A DNA stretch of 64,000 bases from Stagnihabitans tardus (GTDB lineage Bacteria > Pseudomonadota > Alphaproteobacteria > Rhodobacterales > Rhodobacteraceae): contig NZ_JAABNR010000012.1 in the NCBI RefSeq assembly GCF_009925085.1, forward strand, positions 1 through 64,000. Direction: 5' to 3'. Numbering within the stretch: position 1 is the first letter of the stretch; every line of letters starts with the position of its first letter. The position numbers were made by a program, and so were the translations under genes. This document shows positions 32,416 through 41,597 of the stretch, in pieces. The notes beneath the pieces were generated by a model. It ran no database searches. It was not told the origin of the DNA and worked only from the letters and a program-made list of their open reading frames with translations.

Positions 32416-33160
32416 TCCGCAGATCGCGCGCCTGGGTCGTCAGGCGCGCGGGCTCGGGCGGGGGGAGATCGGCCACCAGAAGCGCCGCCTCGGCCCCGGC
32501 CTGGGCCATGATCTGGCCATGGGGGCCAGTGATGGTCGACAGGCCGAAGTAAGGGCAATCACCCTCGGTGCCGCAGTAATTGGCATAGACGATGGACAGC
32601 GCGTGGTTGGCCGAATGGGCGGGCACGACGGACTGCGCCACGTTCTCGAAGGGCTTGGGGCAGGCGGTGGGGCAGAGGATCAGGCTGACCCCTTGGGCCT
32701 TCAAGGCCTTGATATGCTGGTCGAATTCGATGTCATAGCAGATCAGCAGCGCCGCCTTGATCCCGTGGAAATCGAAGACAGTATAGGCATCGCCGAAAGC
32801 GAAAAGCCGCTGCTCTCGCGGCCCGAAAAGCTGGACCTTGCGGTAATGCGCGATCTCCGCCCCATCCGCCCCAAAGGCCACGGCGGAGTTATACAATACC
32901 CCATCCCGCTCGGCATAGCCCACGACCAAGGCGCAACCCGCCTCGCGCGCCAGGCCCGACAGGCGTTGATGCCACGCCCCGCCCCTCGGCTGGGCCAGAT
33001 CGACCAGGGCGTCCTGGTTATAGCCCGGCAGGTAAAGCTCCGGCGCAACCAGGGCCTTGGCCCCCATCGCCCCCGCAGCCGTCACCGCCGCCCGCAAGGC
33101 CGCAAAGCCCGCCTCGATATCGCATTCCACGGAGGGGCCCTGCCAGAGGGCGATTCGCAT
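32405..33160 (-). CDS. Carbon-nitrogen hydrolase (nitrilase superfamily)
   Basis: A 251-residue cytosolic amidase-like enzyme with the full Glu-Lys-Cys triad: Glu41 in PELYLPG, Lys108 in HYRKVQLF and Cys141 in ICYDIEF. ANYCGTEGD near residues 193-201 and the Ile-Thr-Gly-Pro-x-Gly stretch follow. The substrate is an amide or N-carbamoyl compound. The R-amidase/polyamine group is the nearest resemblance I see. An ATG 12 bp upstream (33172) is an equally possible start. It is divergent from the LysR-type gene. Confidence 0.85.
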   Translation of the reverse strand: MRIALWQGPSVECDIEAGFAALRAAVTAAGAMGAKALVAPELYLPGYNQDALVDLAQPRGGAWHQRLSGLAREAGCALVVGYAERDGVLYNSAVAFGADGAEIAHYRKVQLFGPREQRLFAFGDAYTVFDFHGIKAALLICYDIEFDQHIKALKAQGVSLILCPTACPKPFENVAQSVVPAHSANHALSIVYANYCGTEGDCPYFGLSTITGPHGQIMAQAGAEAALLVADLPPPEPARLTTQARDLRIIR

Positions 33161-33229
33161 CTTCTGTTCCATGCGCCCATCCGACCAGACCCCTTTGCGC
33201 GCCTCAAGCGAAACCGCCATAGTGACCCG

Positions 33230-34111
33230 ATGAAAGAGAAATCCGACCGCCTCGCGCCCGAGCGCATGTTCCTGATGGTCGTCGAGACAGGCAGCTTCGC
33301 CCGGGCGGCGGAGCGCTTGGGGACGGGCTCGGGCCAGGCCTCGAAACTCGTGCAGAAGCTCGAAGCCGAGCTTGGCGTCAAGCTTCTCAACCGCACGACG
33401 CGGGCGCTCTCCCTGACCGAGGCGGGCCAGCTTTACACCGAGCGCCTGCGCGGCGTGGTCGAGGCGCTGGACGACATGACGGCCGAGCTGCAGACCGCCG
33501 CCGTCACCCCGCGTGGCCGCCTGCGCCTGACCGCGCCGCTCTCCTTCGGCACGCTGCGCCTGGCGCCCATCCTTGCGCGGTTTGCCCGCGATTTCCCCGA
33601 GATCGCGCTGGAGGTGCAGTTCACCGACCGCATCGTCAATCTGGTCGAAGAGGGCTTCGACGCCGCCATCCGGGTGGGCCTGGTGGCCGATACGACGCTG
33701 AAGGCCCGCAAGCTCTGCGAGGTGCGCATCGTCAATGTCGCCTCCCCCGCCTACCTCAAGGCCCATGGCCGGCCCGAGTGGCCCTCGGACCTGAGCCAGC
33801 ACGAAGCGATCATCGACCTGAACCTGCGCGAGCCGCGCTCCTGGCCCTTTGCCACCGGGCGCATCGCTGTCTCGGGGCGGCTGGCCTTTTCCAACGCCAC
33901 CGCCTGCCTCGCCTGTGCCGAGGCGGGGCTGGGCATCACCCGCACGCCGGAATTCGTCGCGGCCGAAAGCCTCGCCGCCGGGCGGGTCGAGGTCATCCTG
34001 GCCGAGTTCGAGCCGCCGCTTCTGGGGGTGCATCTGCTTTACCCCGCAGACCGCCGCGTGACGGGAAAGCTGCGCGCCTTGATTGATTTCATGGTCAAAG
34101 CGCTGCGCTAA
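33230..34111 (+). CDS. LysR-family transcriptional regulator
   Basis: A 293-residue regulator. The N-terminal winged helix (about residues 8-65: F-L-M-V-V-E-T-G-S-F-A-R-A-A-E-R-L, then LNRTTRALSLTEAG) is followed by the two-lobed effector domain (about 90-290). It is divergent from the nitrilase-family gene. It sits directly upstream, on the same strand, of the DoxX-glyoxalase-GST-hydrolase set, which is probably its target. The effector may be a quinone or catechol, as inferred from those genes. Confidence 0.88.
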   Translation: MKEKSDRLAPERMFLMVVETGSFARAAERLGTGSGQASKLVQKLEAELGVKLLNRTTRALSLTEAGQLYTERLRGVVEALDDMTAELQTAAVTPRGRLRLTAPLSFGTLRLAPILARFARDFPEIALEVQFTDRIVNLVEEGFDAAIRVGLVADTTLKARKLCEVRIVNVASPAYLKAHGRPEWPSDLSQHEAIIDLNLREPRSWPFATGRIAVSGRLAFSNATACLACAEAGLGITRTPEFVAAESLAAGRVEVILAEFEPPLLGVHLLYPADRRVTGKLRALIDFMVKALR

Positions 34112-34135
34112 TCCTTCCAATTCAGAAGGAATAAA

Positions 34136-34170
34136 CTTCCCGTGTCCCGGATTGCCTAAAGAACGGGAAG
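34136..34170. promoter_or_regulatory. Inverted repeat CTTCCCGT-N19-ACGGGAAG upstream of doxX
   Basis: An 8-bp perfect inverted repeat in the 96-bp gap between the LysR gene and the DoxX gene. A shorter CCTTC-N7-GAAGG dyad lies just before it (34113-34129). Position suits an operator for the detoxification operon. The binding protein is inferred. Confidence 0.4.
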
Positions 34171-34207
34171 GGTTCATCTAGGCCCCATCGCAACACTGGA
34201 GGGTCTC

Positions 34208-34624
34208 ATGACCACTGTCACCTCTGACTTCGCCACCGACCGTTCCACCGATCTTGCTGCCGCCCTGCTGCGCGTGACCAATGGCGCGCTTTTCGTGTTC
34301 CACGGGCTGATGAAGGTCTTCATCTTCACGATCCCGGGCACGGTTGGCTATTTCGAGTCCATCGGCCTGCCGGGCTTTTTGGCCTATCTGACCATCCTGG
34401 CCGAAGTCGGCGGCGGGCTCGCCCTGCTGGCGGGCTTCAAGGTCAAGCCGGTCTCGCTGATCCTGGCCCTGGTCCTGGTCGGCGCGGGCTATTTCGGCCA
34501 TGGCGCCAATGGCTTCGTCTTCTCGAACGCCAATGGCGGCTGGGAATATCCCGCCTTCTGGGCCATCGTGATGGTGGTGCAGGCGCTTCTGGGCGCCGGC
34601 GCCTATGCCGTGGCCCGCAAGTAA
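34208..34624 (+). CDS. DoxX family membrane protein
   Basis: A 138-residue protein with about four transmembrane helices. It has the DoxX/YphA signature: LLRVTNGALFVFHGLMK near residues 20-36, GLPGFLAYLTILAEVGGGLALLAG near 53-76, and a Gly-rich loop. DoxX-type proteins act in redox detoxification, as with the catDE pair of Bacillus against catechol. ATG 34208 follows TGGAGG. It leads a four-gene operon with a dioxygenase-like protein, a GST and a hydrolase. Confidence 0.9.
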   Translation: MTTVTSDFATDRSTDLAAALLRVTNGALFVFHGLMKVFIFTIPGTVGYFESIGLPGFLAYLTILAEVGGGLALLAGFKVKPVSLILALVLVGAGYFGHGANGFVFSNANGGWEYPAFWAIVMVVQALLGAGAYAVARK

Positions 34625-34690
34625 GCCTTCGCAGACAGAGCGGGCGGCCCGATACTGCCGTCGGGCCGCCCCTTTCATTGGAGAACCCCC

Positions 34691-35470
34691 ATGTCCACCG
34701 CCTCCGCCCCCATCGAGATCGGCCATGTCGCCCTGACCGTGCGCGACTTGCCCGGGATGACCAGCTTTTACGAAGCCCTGCTGGGGCTGGAGCGCCTGTC
34801 CTCGGATGGGGCCTCGGTGCGGCTTGGGGCAGGGGGCACGGTCCTGGTGGAGCTGCGCGGCGACAAGGCTGCCCGCCCCAACACCGGGCGCGAGGCGGGG
34901 CTCTTCCACACCGCCTTCCTCATGCCCTCCCGCGCCGATTTGGGCGCCTGGCTGATCCACACGGCCGAAAAGCGGATGCCGCTGGAGGGCGCCAGCGATC
35001 ACCAGGTCTCGGAGGCGATCTATCTCTCCGACCCCGAGGGCAATGGGATCGAGGTCTATGTCGACCGGCCCCGGCTGGGCTGGTATGACGCGGCGGGCGC
35101 CATCAAGATGACGACCGAGGGCCTGGACCTGAACGCCCTCGCCCGCACGGCCAAGGCGCCCTATCGCCTGCCCTCGGGCCTCGTGGTGGGCCATGTCCAC
35201 CTGCAAGTCGGCAATGTGGCGGAGGCCGAGGGATTTTATCACGATATCATGGGGTTCCCAATCACGGCCCATTATCCCGGCGCGGCCTTCTATGGCTCGG
35301 GCGGATATCATCACCACCTGGCGACCAATATCTGGAACTCGCGCGGGGCAAAGGCGCGGACGCCCGGCATGACGGGGCTGGCCGAAGTGGGCCTGCGCGC
35401 CGACAAGGGGCTCTTGCCCGCGACTTTGACCGACCCCTGGGGGACCTCCTTTACCGTGGTGGAGAAATAG
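34691..35470 (+). CDS. Two-domain VOC protein (ring-cleavage extradiol dioxygenase/glyoxalase type)
   Basis: A 259-residue protein with two vicinal-oxygen-chelate domains (about residues 8-130 and 165-259). Metal-ligand-type residues are visible: H-V-A-L-T-V, H-T-A-F-L and E-V-Y-V-D in the first half, and H-V-H-L-Q-V and the YHHHLATNIW stretch in the second. It resembles Bacillus CatE/MhqO, which cleave catechols or hydroquinones. The stop is followed immediately by the GST start, so the genes are co-translated. Substrate is inferred from context. Confidence 0.85.
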   Translation: MSTASAPIEIGHVALTVRDLPGMTSFYEALLGLERLSSDGASVRLGAGGTVLVELRGDKAARPNTGREAGLFHTAFLMPSRADLGAWLIHTAEKRMPLEGASDHQVSEAIYLSDPEGNGIEVYVDRPRLGWYDAAGAIKMTTEGLDLNALARTAKAPYRLPSGLVVGHVHLQVGNVAEAEGFYHDIMGFPITAHYPGAAFYGSGGYHHHLATNIWNSRGAKARTPGMTGLAEVGLRADKGLLPATLTDPWGTSFTVVEK

Positions 35471-36364
35471 ATGCTGATCGACGGCAAATGGACGGAAGAT
35501 TGGCAGCCGGTGCAGGCCAAGGACGCGAAGGGCGGCTTCGTCCGCCAGGTCTCGACCTTCCGCGACAGGCCAGAGGTCCTGACCCCCGGGCGCTATCACC
35601 TTTACGTCGCGCTGATCTGCCCCTGGGCCAGCCGCACCCTGATCGCCCGCAAGCTGAAGGGGCTGGAGGAGGTCGTCTCGGTCTCGGTGCTGGAGCCCGC
35701 CCTGACCTCGCAGGGTTGGGAGTTCGCGACGCCCGATCCCCTGACCGGGGCGCGCTATATGCATCAGGTCTACAGCAAGGCCGATCCCCATGTCTCGGGC
35801 CGGGCCACGGTGCCGGTTCTCTGGGACAAGGTGACGGGGACCATCGTCAACAACGAAAGCGCCGATATCCTGCGGATTTTCAACGACCTCGGCGAGGGCC
35901 CCGACCTTTACCCCCCGGCCCTGCGGGCGGAAATCGACGCGCTGAACGAGGTGATCTATCCCGGGCTGAACAACGGCGTCTACCGCGCGGGCTTTGCCAC
36001 GACGCAAGAGGCCTATGACGAGGCGGTGACCCTGGTCTTCCAGACGCTGGCCGACCTCGAGGCCCGGATGGAGGGGCGGACCTGGCTCATGGGCGAGACC
36101 TTTACCGAGGTCGATATCCGCACCTTCGTCACCGCCGTGCGCTTTGACGTCGCCTACCACGGCATCTTCAAATGCAACCTGCGGCGCTTTGCCGATCATC
36201 CGCGCCTGCAGGCCTGGATGGAGCGGGTGCTTGCCCTGCCGGGGGTGGCGGAGACGGTGAACCTTTCGCATATCAAGCGCGGCTATTACTCGATCAAGAC
36301 CTTGAATCCGAATGGAATCTTGCCGAAGGGGCCGGATCTGGCCTGGGCGAGGGGGCTGGCATGA
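35471..36364 (+). CDS. Glutathione S-transferase, glutathionyl-hydroquinone reductase-like
   Basis: A 297-residue Xi-class-type GST. The N-terminal thioredoxin fold has the catalytic Cys50 in ICPWASR. NNES near residues 135-138 binds glutathione and the C-terminal helical domain contains GVYRAGFA and FTEVDIR. The enzyme class removes glutathione from glutathionyl-hydroquinones. It is about 20-30 residues shorter than E. coli YqjG at the N-terminus. It is embedded in the DoxX operon, with zero gap to the VOC gene and a 4-bp overlap with the hydrolase gene. Confidence 0.87.
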   Translation: MLIDGKWTEDWQPVQAKDAKGGFVRQVSTFRDRPEVLTPGRYHLYVALICPWASRTLIARKLKGLEEVVSVSVLEPALTSQGWEFATPDPLTGARYMHQVYSKADPHVSGRATVPVLWDKVTGTIVNNESADILRIFNDLGEGPDLYPPALRAEIDALNEVIYPGLNNGVYRAGFATTQEAYDEAVTLVFQTLADLEARMEGRTWLMGETFTEVDIRTFVTAVRFDVAYHGIFKCNLRRFADHPRLQAWMERVLALPGVAETVNLSHIKRGYYSIKTLNPNGILPKGPDLAWARGLA

Positions 36365-36915
36365 CGACCCTGGTCCTGATGCTGCATGGCGTGGGCGGGA
36401 ATGGCGCGGGCATGGGCGGACTGGCGCGGCACCTCGCTGCGCCGGGTCTGGTTTTCCGCGCGCCGGATGCGCCGCATCCCTTCAACGCCGGCTTCCGCTG
36501 GTTCGACATCGCCGGGATCACGCCGCAGAACCGCCCCGCCCGGGTCGAGGCCGCGCGGAAGGGGCTCGATGCGCTGATCGACCTGCACCAGGCCGAGACC
36601 GGGGCCCGCCGCGTGATCCTCCTGGGCTTCTCGCAGGGCGCCATCATGTCGATCGACGCCCTCGCCCGGGGCCGCGTGGCCGAGGCCGTCATCTTTGCCG
36701 GACGCTATGCCGTGGCCGGGGCACCCCAGCCCTTGCCCGGGGCGCGCGGGCTCCTGGTGGGGGGCAGCTTCGACCACGTTATCCCCGCCGCAGAGGTCGC
36801 CGAGGCCTCGGAGCTCCTGGCGCGGATCGGGGTCGCCACGACCTATCTCGAAGAGCCCATCGGCCACGAAATCGGCCCCAGCGGCCTGGCCGCCGCCAAA
36901 ACCTTCCTTCAGTAA
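36361..36915 (+). CDS. Alpha/beta hydrolase, phospholipase/carboxylesterase (MhqD-like)
   Basis: A 184-residue alpha/beta hydrolase with a complete triad: Ser91 in GFSQG, Asp138 in GSFDHVIP and His169 in IGHEI. The oxyanion loop LHGVGGNG is at the start. The size and the association with DoxX and a VOC dioxygenase resemble Bacillus MhqD. It is the last gene of the operon, overlaps the GST gene by 4 bp and converges on the GGDEF-EAL gene with a 7-bp overlap. Confidence 0.87.
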   Translation: MTTLVLMLHGVGGNGAGMGGLARHLAAPGLVFRAPDAPHPFNAGFRWFDIAGITPQNRPARVEAARKGLDALIDLHQAETGARRVILLGFSQGAIMSIDALARGRVAEAVIFAGRYAVAGAPQPLPGARGLLVGGSFDHVIPAAEVAEASELLARIGVATTYLEEPIGHEIGPSGLAAAKTFLQ

Positions 36916-38945
36916 CCCGCCGCGATCAGCCTTTGCAGCTCGGCAAAGGGCACGGGGCGCGAGAAGAGGAAGCCCTGGAACTCGTCGCATTGCGCCTCGT
37001 GCAGCCAGATGCGCTGCTCCTCGGTCTCGACGCCCTCGGCCACGACCTTGGCGCCGAAGACCCGGGCGAGCGTCAGGACCGCCGTCACCAGGGCGCGGAA
37101 ATCGGCATGGGCGATCAGGGTGCGGTCGATCTTGATGCAGTTGATCGGATAGCGCGAGATGCCCGCAAGGTTGGAATAGGCCGTGCCGAAATCGTCGATG
37201 GCAAAGCTGTAACCCAGGTCCGCGATCTGCCGCATGACCTTTTGCAAGCGGCGGTCGCTTTCGACCAGGACGGATTCGGTGATCTCCAGCTCGATCACCC
37301 CGCCCACCGGCTCCAAAAGCCGCCGCGACAGGCGCAACTGCTTCAGGAAGGCCGGGTCGGCGAATTGCTTGGGGCTGACATTGACCGACAGATCCACCCG
37401 CGCCCCCGCGCCGCGCAGCTCGACCAGGTGGCGCGCCGCCTCGCGCAGCGCCCAGCGGCCGATGGGAGCGATGCGGCCGGTGGCCTCGGCCACGGGGATG
37501 AACTCGGAGGGCATGACGGCGGGGCCAGAGGGCTTGTTGATCCGGATCAGCGCCTCGGCGGCCACGATCTTGCCGGTCCGCAACGAGAGGCGCGGCTGGT
37601 AGAACAGCTCCAGCCTGCGGCGGCGCAGGGCCTCGGACAGCTCGGCCTCGACCCGCAGGAAGCGTTCGGAGCGTTCGGCCATCTCGGGTCGGTAGATCCG
37701 CGCCTCGGCCCCGCCATTGCCCTTGGCCTCGAAGAGCGCCAGGTCGGCCTGGCGCAGAAGCTCGTCGAAGCTGGTTTCGGTGCCCTCGGACAGGGCCAGC
37801 CCGATCGAGCCCGAGACCGAGAGGTCATTGCCCTCGACCCGCAGCGGCCGGCCCAGGGCCTTGAGCACCGCATTGGCCTGTTTCAGAACGCCTTTTTCGC
37901 CCTGATGCGCGATGAGGCAGCAGAATTCGTCGCCTCCCAGCCGGGACAGCGGCGTCCCCGGTGGCAAAGTGCGGGTCAGGCGCTCGCCGATCTCTTGCAG
38001 CAGCCGGTCGCCTGCCGCATGGCCCAAAGTGTCGTTGACGAACTTGAACCGGTCCAGGTCCAGAAGCATCAAGGCCGTGCCGAAGCCCTGGGTCGCATGG
38101 TGCCCGAAATGCCCCGAAGCCGCCGCCGCAAGGTAGGCGCGGTTGCGCAGGCCCGTCAGGCTGTCGCGCGAGGCCAGGGCCTCGAGATCGCGCTTGGCGT
38201 TCTCCTGATCCGTCACATCGGTCTCGGTGATGACGAAATTCGGCGCCGCATCCACCGGGTCCTGGCCCAGGCGGATCGAGACTTCATGCACCCGCACCCC
38301 GCGCGAGGTCATGACTTCGGACAGGTAGGTCCCCTCGACCGCCCCGGTCTGACCCGAGAGCGCCGCCCGGATCGTCGGGTTCAGAAAGCGCGACAGGTCG
38401 GCCTGTTGCCGCCCCGGAAAGCTCTTCAGCGCCGCGAGATTGGCAAAGGTGCACAGCCCGTCCAGCGCATAGGTCGAGACCATCGAAGTCGTGTAAAGCA
38501 GCACCTGGGCCGAGGTGATCAGGCTGCGATCCTCGGCGCCGACTTCGCTGGCCTCGACCAGCATGGCGACGCGGCCATCCTCCAGCCGGCAGCCGCGAAA
38601 GCGGCAGATCAGGGGGCGGGGGATGCCCTTGGGATAGATCGTCCATTGCTCGTCGAAGCGGTCGCCCTTGGCGAAGGCCAGGCCATATTGCTCCAGCCGG
38701 GAGCGGACCGAAGAGCTCATGTCGGCGCCCAGGTCGCGGGCGGAGAGCTCGGCCAGGTCACAGGCCTCCCACAGGCTCAGCGCGGTGGCATTGGCCCAGA
38801 TGATGCGCATGGCCTGAAGATCGAAGACCCAGGCGGCATAGCGGCTGTCTGCGAGGATGCCCAGGTCTGCGATGCCTGGCAGCACCACCGGGTCGGAGGT
38901 TGCCGTGGTGGAACGTGCCGGGCCCTGCGCTGAATGAAGCGGCAT
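36909..38945 (-). CDS. PAS-GGDEF-EAL cyclic-di-GMP turnover protein
   Basis: A 678-residue cytosolic protein without membrane segments. A PAS-like region occupies about residues 20-245. The diguanylate cyclase domain has an intact GGDEF at 337-341. No RxxD inhibitory site precedes it. The phosphodiesterase domain has intact EAL at 464-466, DDFGT at 584-588 and EGVE at 637-640. Both activities look possible, so net synthesis or breakdown of c-di-GMP cannot be told. A signal sensed by the PAS region would set the balance. It stands alone, convergent with the detoxification operon. Confidence 0.92.
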   Translation of the reverse strand: MPLHSAQGPARSTTATSDPVVLPGIADLGILADSRYAAWVFDLQAMRIIWANATALSLWEACDLAELSARDLGADMSSSVRSRLEQYGLAFAKGDRFDEQWTIYPKGIPRPLICRFRGCRLEDGRVAMLVEASEVGAEDRSLITSAQVLLYTTSMVSTYALDGLCTFANLAALKSFPGRQQADLSRFLNPTIRAALSGQTGAVEGTYLSEVMTSRGVRVHEVSIRLGQDPVDAAPNFVITETDVTDQENAKRDLEALASRDSLTGLRNRAYLAAAASGHFGHHATQGFGTALMLLDLDRFKFVNDTLGHAAGDRLLQEIGERLTRTLPPGTPLSRLGGDEFCCLIAHQGEKGVLKQANAVLKALGRPLRVEGNDLSVSGSIGLALSEGTETSFDELLRQADLALFEAKGNGGAEARIYRPEMAERSERFLRVEAELSEALRRRRLELFYQPRLSLRTGKIVAAEALIRINKPSGPAVMPSEFIPVAEATGRIAPIGRWALREAARHLVELRGAGARVDLSVNVSPKQFADPAFLKQLRLSRRLLEPVGGVIELEITESVLVESDRRLQKVMRQIADLGYSFAIDDFGTAYSNLAGISRYPINCIKIDRTLIAHADFRALVTAVLTLARVFGAKVVAEGVETEEQRIWLHEAQCDEFQGFLFSRPVPFAELQRLIAAGY

Positions 38946-39052
38946 CTGTGCTTTGGAACCACTCTCAAACCTGTGTTCAGGTGACTATAGGCGAAGCCTT
39001 GCAATTGAGAAGCATTTACACGCCACCCTGTTCTTTTGGTCAGTGTAACGGT

Positions 39053-40060
39053 CTAGGGTTGTAGTGCGGCGGACACTTTCTCCTGAAAGTATTGCACGCC
39101 CTTCTCGTGGTGGCCCGAAAGGGGGCCCGGGGAATAGGCCCCGGCGGCATAGTTGCGGTGGGTCTCGACGCAGATCGTGTAATCCTCCTTCACCACGGCC
39201 AGCGTGCCCTGGACCGATTTGGCCCGGGCCTCGGGCGGGGTGCCGGGGCGGAAGAAGAAGCTGTAATGCTGGTCGGTGCGGTCCACCGCCGTCGGGTTGA
39301 TCCGGCTGACCGAGAAGCCGCCGTCAAACAGCGAAAGCGTCCAGTTGGGCCACATCCAAAGCCACTTGCCGCGGTAGAAGAGCCCCTCTTTCGGCGGGGC
39401 CGTCATCTTGACCATGCCCTTGTGCGCGGTCGTCTGAAAGGCCTCGAAGTCGATGGCGGCGTAGAAGGAGGGATGGGTGCCCGGGATATGGTAGCCCTCG
39501 ACGAAATTGTCGGTATAGACCTTCCAATTGGCGTCGAAAGAGACCGTGGCCGTGTCGGTGGCCTCGTAGCTTTCCAGCGGTTCCTCGGCCACTTCCGCGA
39601 CCAGGTCGCCGAGCTGGTCTTCCAGGCTCTCGACCGGGTCGAGGCTGGCAAAGATCAGCCCGCGCCAGGTGGCGATCTGCACGGGCTCCAGCGGCCAATC
39701 CTCGGGGATGATGGCGGGGTCTTTCCCATACCAGGGCGCCTGCACGAGGCGCCCGGTGTCGGCGAAGCTCCACTTGTGATAGGGGCAAACGATCAGCCCG
39801 CATTGGCCCTTGCCATCGGGCAGGAGTTTCGCCCCCCGGTGGCGGCAGACGTTCTTGAAGCCGCGAAGCGCGCCGTCCCGCCCCCTTATCGCCAGGACCG
39901 GAGTCCCCGCGATATCCACGGCCAGGTATTGCCCCGGCTCGGCGACCGCCGAGGCGGCGCCCATCAGCTGCCAGGACCGCGCGAAAATGCGCTGGCGCTC
40001 GGCCTGGAAGACGGCCGGGTCGACATAGAGCTTCGGGTCCAGGTTCAGGTACTGGGTCAT
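39053..40060 (-). CDS. Rieske aromatic ring-hydroxylating-type oxygenase, alpha subunit
   Basis: A 335-residue oxygenase. The Rieske [2Fe-2S] ligands are Cys72-x-His74 and Cys92-x2-His95. The mononuclear iron site has bridging Asp184 and His191/His196 in NFVEGYHIPGTHP. The pattern around the iron is close to choline/glycine-betaine/carnitine-type monooxygenases. No reductase gene is nearby. It is the last gene of an ABC importer operon (4-bp overlap with the ATPase gene). So it probably oxidises the imported compound, which may be a quaternary amine or an aromatic acid. Confidence 0.87.
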   Translation of the reverse strand: MTQYLNLDPKLYVDPAVFQAERQRIFARSWQLMGAASAVAEPGQYLAVDIAGTPVLAIRGRDGALRGFKNVCRHRGAKLLPDGKGQCGLIVCPYHKWSFADTGRLVQAPWYGKDPAIIPEDWPLEPVQIATWRGLIFASLDPVESLEDQLGDLVAEVAEEPLESYEATDTATVSFDANWKVYTDNFVEGYHIPGTHPSFYAAIDFEAFQTTAHKGMVKMTAPPKEGLFYRGKWLWMWPNWTLSLFDGGFSVSRINPTAVDRTDQHYSFFFRPGTPPEARAKSVQGTLAVVKEDYTICVETHRNYAAGAYSPGPLSGHHEKGVQYFQEKVSAALQP

Positions 40061-40812
40061 TCCTCGTCCTGCTTCAAAAGCCCCATGATCTCGCGTTTCA
40101 TGGCGATGAAGGCGGGGTCGAGGACCAGGTCCTCATGCCGGGGCCTTGGGAAGTCCACGGTCAGGACGCGGCGGATCTGCCCCGGGCGGCCGGACATGAC
40201 GAAGACGCGGTCGGCCAGAAGGATGGCCTCCTCGATGTCATGGGTGACGAAGAGGACGGTCTTCTTCGTGTGATCCCAGACGCGCAGGAGCAGTCGCTGC
40301 ATGGCATGCCGCGTCTGGCTGTCCAGGGCGCCGAAGGGCTCGTCCATCAAGAGGACGGCGGGGTCATTGGCCAAGGCGCGGGCAATCGCCACCCGTTGCT
40401 TCATGCCCCCCGAAAGCTGGGCCGGGTAGTGCTTGGCAAATGCCGCAAGACCCACCTCCTCGAGGTAGCGCGCGACCACGGCGGGGTCGGCGGCTCCGCG
40501 CCGCTTGGGGCCATAGGCCACGTTCTCGGCCACCGTCAGCCAGGGGAAAAGCGTGTAGCTTTGAAAGACCATCCCCCGGTCAGCGCCCGGGCCATGGACC
40601 TCTGATCCCCCCACGGTGATCGAGCCGCCGCTGCGTTCCTCCAGCCCCGCGATGAGGTAGAGAAGGCTCGACTTGCCGCAGCCCGAGGGGCCCACGATGA
40701 CGGCGAATTCGTTGGGCTTGACGTCGAGCGACAGGCGATCCAGCGCCAGGACGGGCTGCTTGCCGCCATAACGCAGGGTGACGTCGGTGACGGTGATATC
40801 GGCGGAATTCAT
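40057..40812 (-). CDS. ABC transporter ATP-binding protein, TauB/SsuB type
   Basis: A 251-residue ATPase with Walker [10 protein letters not shown] (about residues 42-50), signature LSGGMKQRV, Walker [12 protein letters not shown] and switch His (VTHDIEEA). This is the nitrate/taurine/sulfonate family. It sits between the permease (4-bp overlap) and the Rieske oxygenase (4-bp overlap). The substrate is set by the binding protein, not by this subunit. Confidence 0.92.
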   Translation of the reverse strand: MNSADITVTDVTLRYGGKQPVLALDRLSLDVKPNEFAVIVGPSGCGKSSLLYLIAGLEERSGGSITVGGSEVHGPGADRGMVFQSYTLFPWLTVAENVAYGPKRRGAADPAVVARYLEEVGLAAFAKHYPAQLSGGMKQRVAIARALANDPAVLLMDEPFGALDSQTRHAMQRLLLRVWDHTKKTVLFVTHDIEEAILLADRVFVMSGRPGQIRRVLTVDFPRPRHEDLVLDPAFIAMKREIMGLLKQDEE

Positions 40813-41597
40813 CGGACAGCCTCCGCCCAGGGAGCGACAAGGCGCCGGGCCAGCCGGAAGCCCTGGTCGGTCAGAAGCCCCAGAAGCCCGATCATGGCAA
40901 TCGCCAGGAAGATGATATCGACCTGGAACCCCCGCGCGGCCTTCAACGAGATATACCCAAGACCCGCCCGCGCCGCGACGAGTTCGGCGACCACCAGGTA
41001 AGTCCAGGCCCAGCCCATCGTCACCCGCAGCACATCCAGCACCATGGGCAGCGTATAGGGAAAGACGATGTGGCGCACGGTCTCTCCCCTGGTCGTCCCC
41101 AGCGTATAGGCCGCGTTCACCAGGTCACGCGGCACCGAGCGCGCGGCATCGGCCACCATGACAAGCTGTTGAAAGAAAACGCCAAAGATGATGACCGCGA
41201 TATGCTGCTGAAAGCCGATCCCGATCCAGAGGATAAACAGCGGCACGAAAGAGGTCACCGGAAGATAGCGGATGAAGTTGACGAGCGGCTCCAGCCCCGC
41301 CTGCACGACGCGGTAGGTCCCCATGTAAAGGCCCAGGGGGATCGCCACCACCGACGAGACCGCAAAGCCCGTCAGCACCACCTTGGCAGAGGCCCAGGTG
41401 TGCTCCCACAAAGTGCCATCCTCGGCCAGCCGCCAGGCGGTCGCCGCCACTTTGCCCGGGGCGGGCAGGAACATCTCGGGGACCTGGCCGCCATAGGTCA
41501 CCAGCGTCCAGGCGCCGATGACCAGGGCCCAGACCGCCAGCCCCAGGCTGACGGTCACCCCGCGCGAAACGGCGCGGTAAGGCGTGAAGAGCTTCAT
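40809..41597 (-). CDS. ABC transporter permease, TauC/SsuC type
   Basis: A 262-residue permease with about six transmembrane segments. The coupling loop AAYTLGTTRGETVRHIVFP is near residues 163-181, as in the sulfonate/nitrate/pyrimidine-precursor family. It overlaps its neighbours by 4 bp on each side. It forms the channel of the importer linked to the Rieske oxygenase. Confidence 0.9.
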   Translation of the reverse strand: MKLFTPYRAVSRGVTVSLGLAVWALVIGAWTLVTYGGQVPEMFLPAPGKVAATAWRLAEDGTLWEHTWASAKVVLTGFAVSSVVAIPLGLYMGTYRVVQAGLEPLVNFIRYLPVTSFVPLFILWIGIGFQQHIAVIIFGVFFQQLVMVADAARSVPRDLVNAAYTLGTTRGETVRHIVFPYTLPMVLDVLRVTMGWAWTYLVVAELVAARAGLGYISLKAARGFQVDIIFLAIAMIGLLGLLTDQGFRLARRLVAPWAEAVR

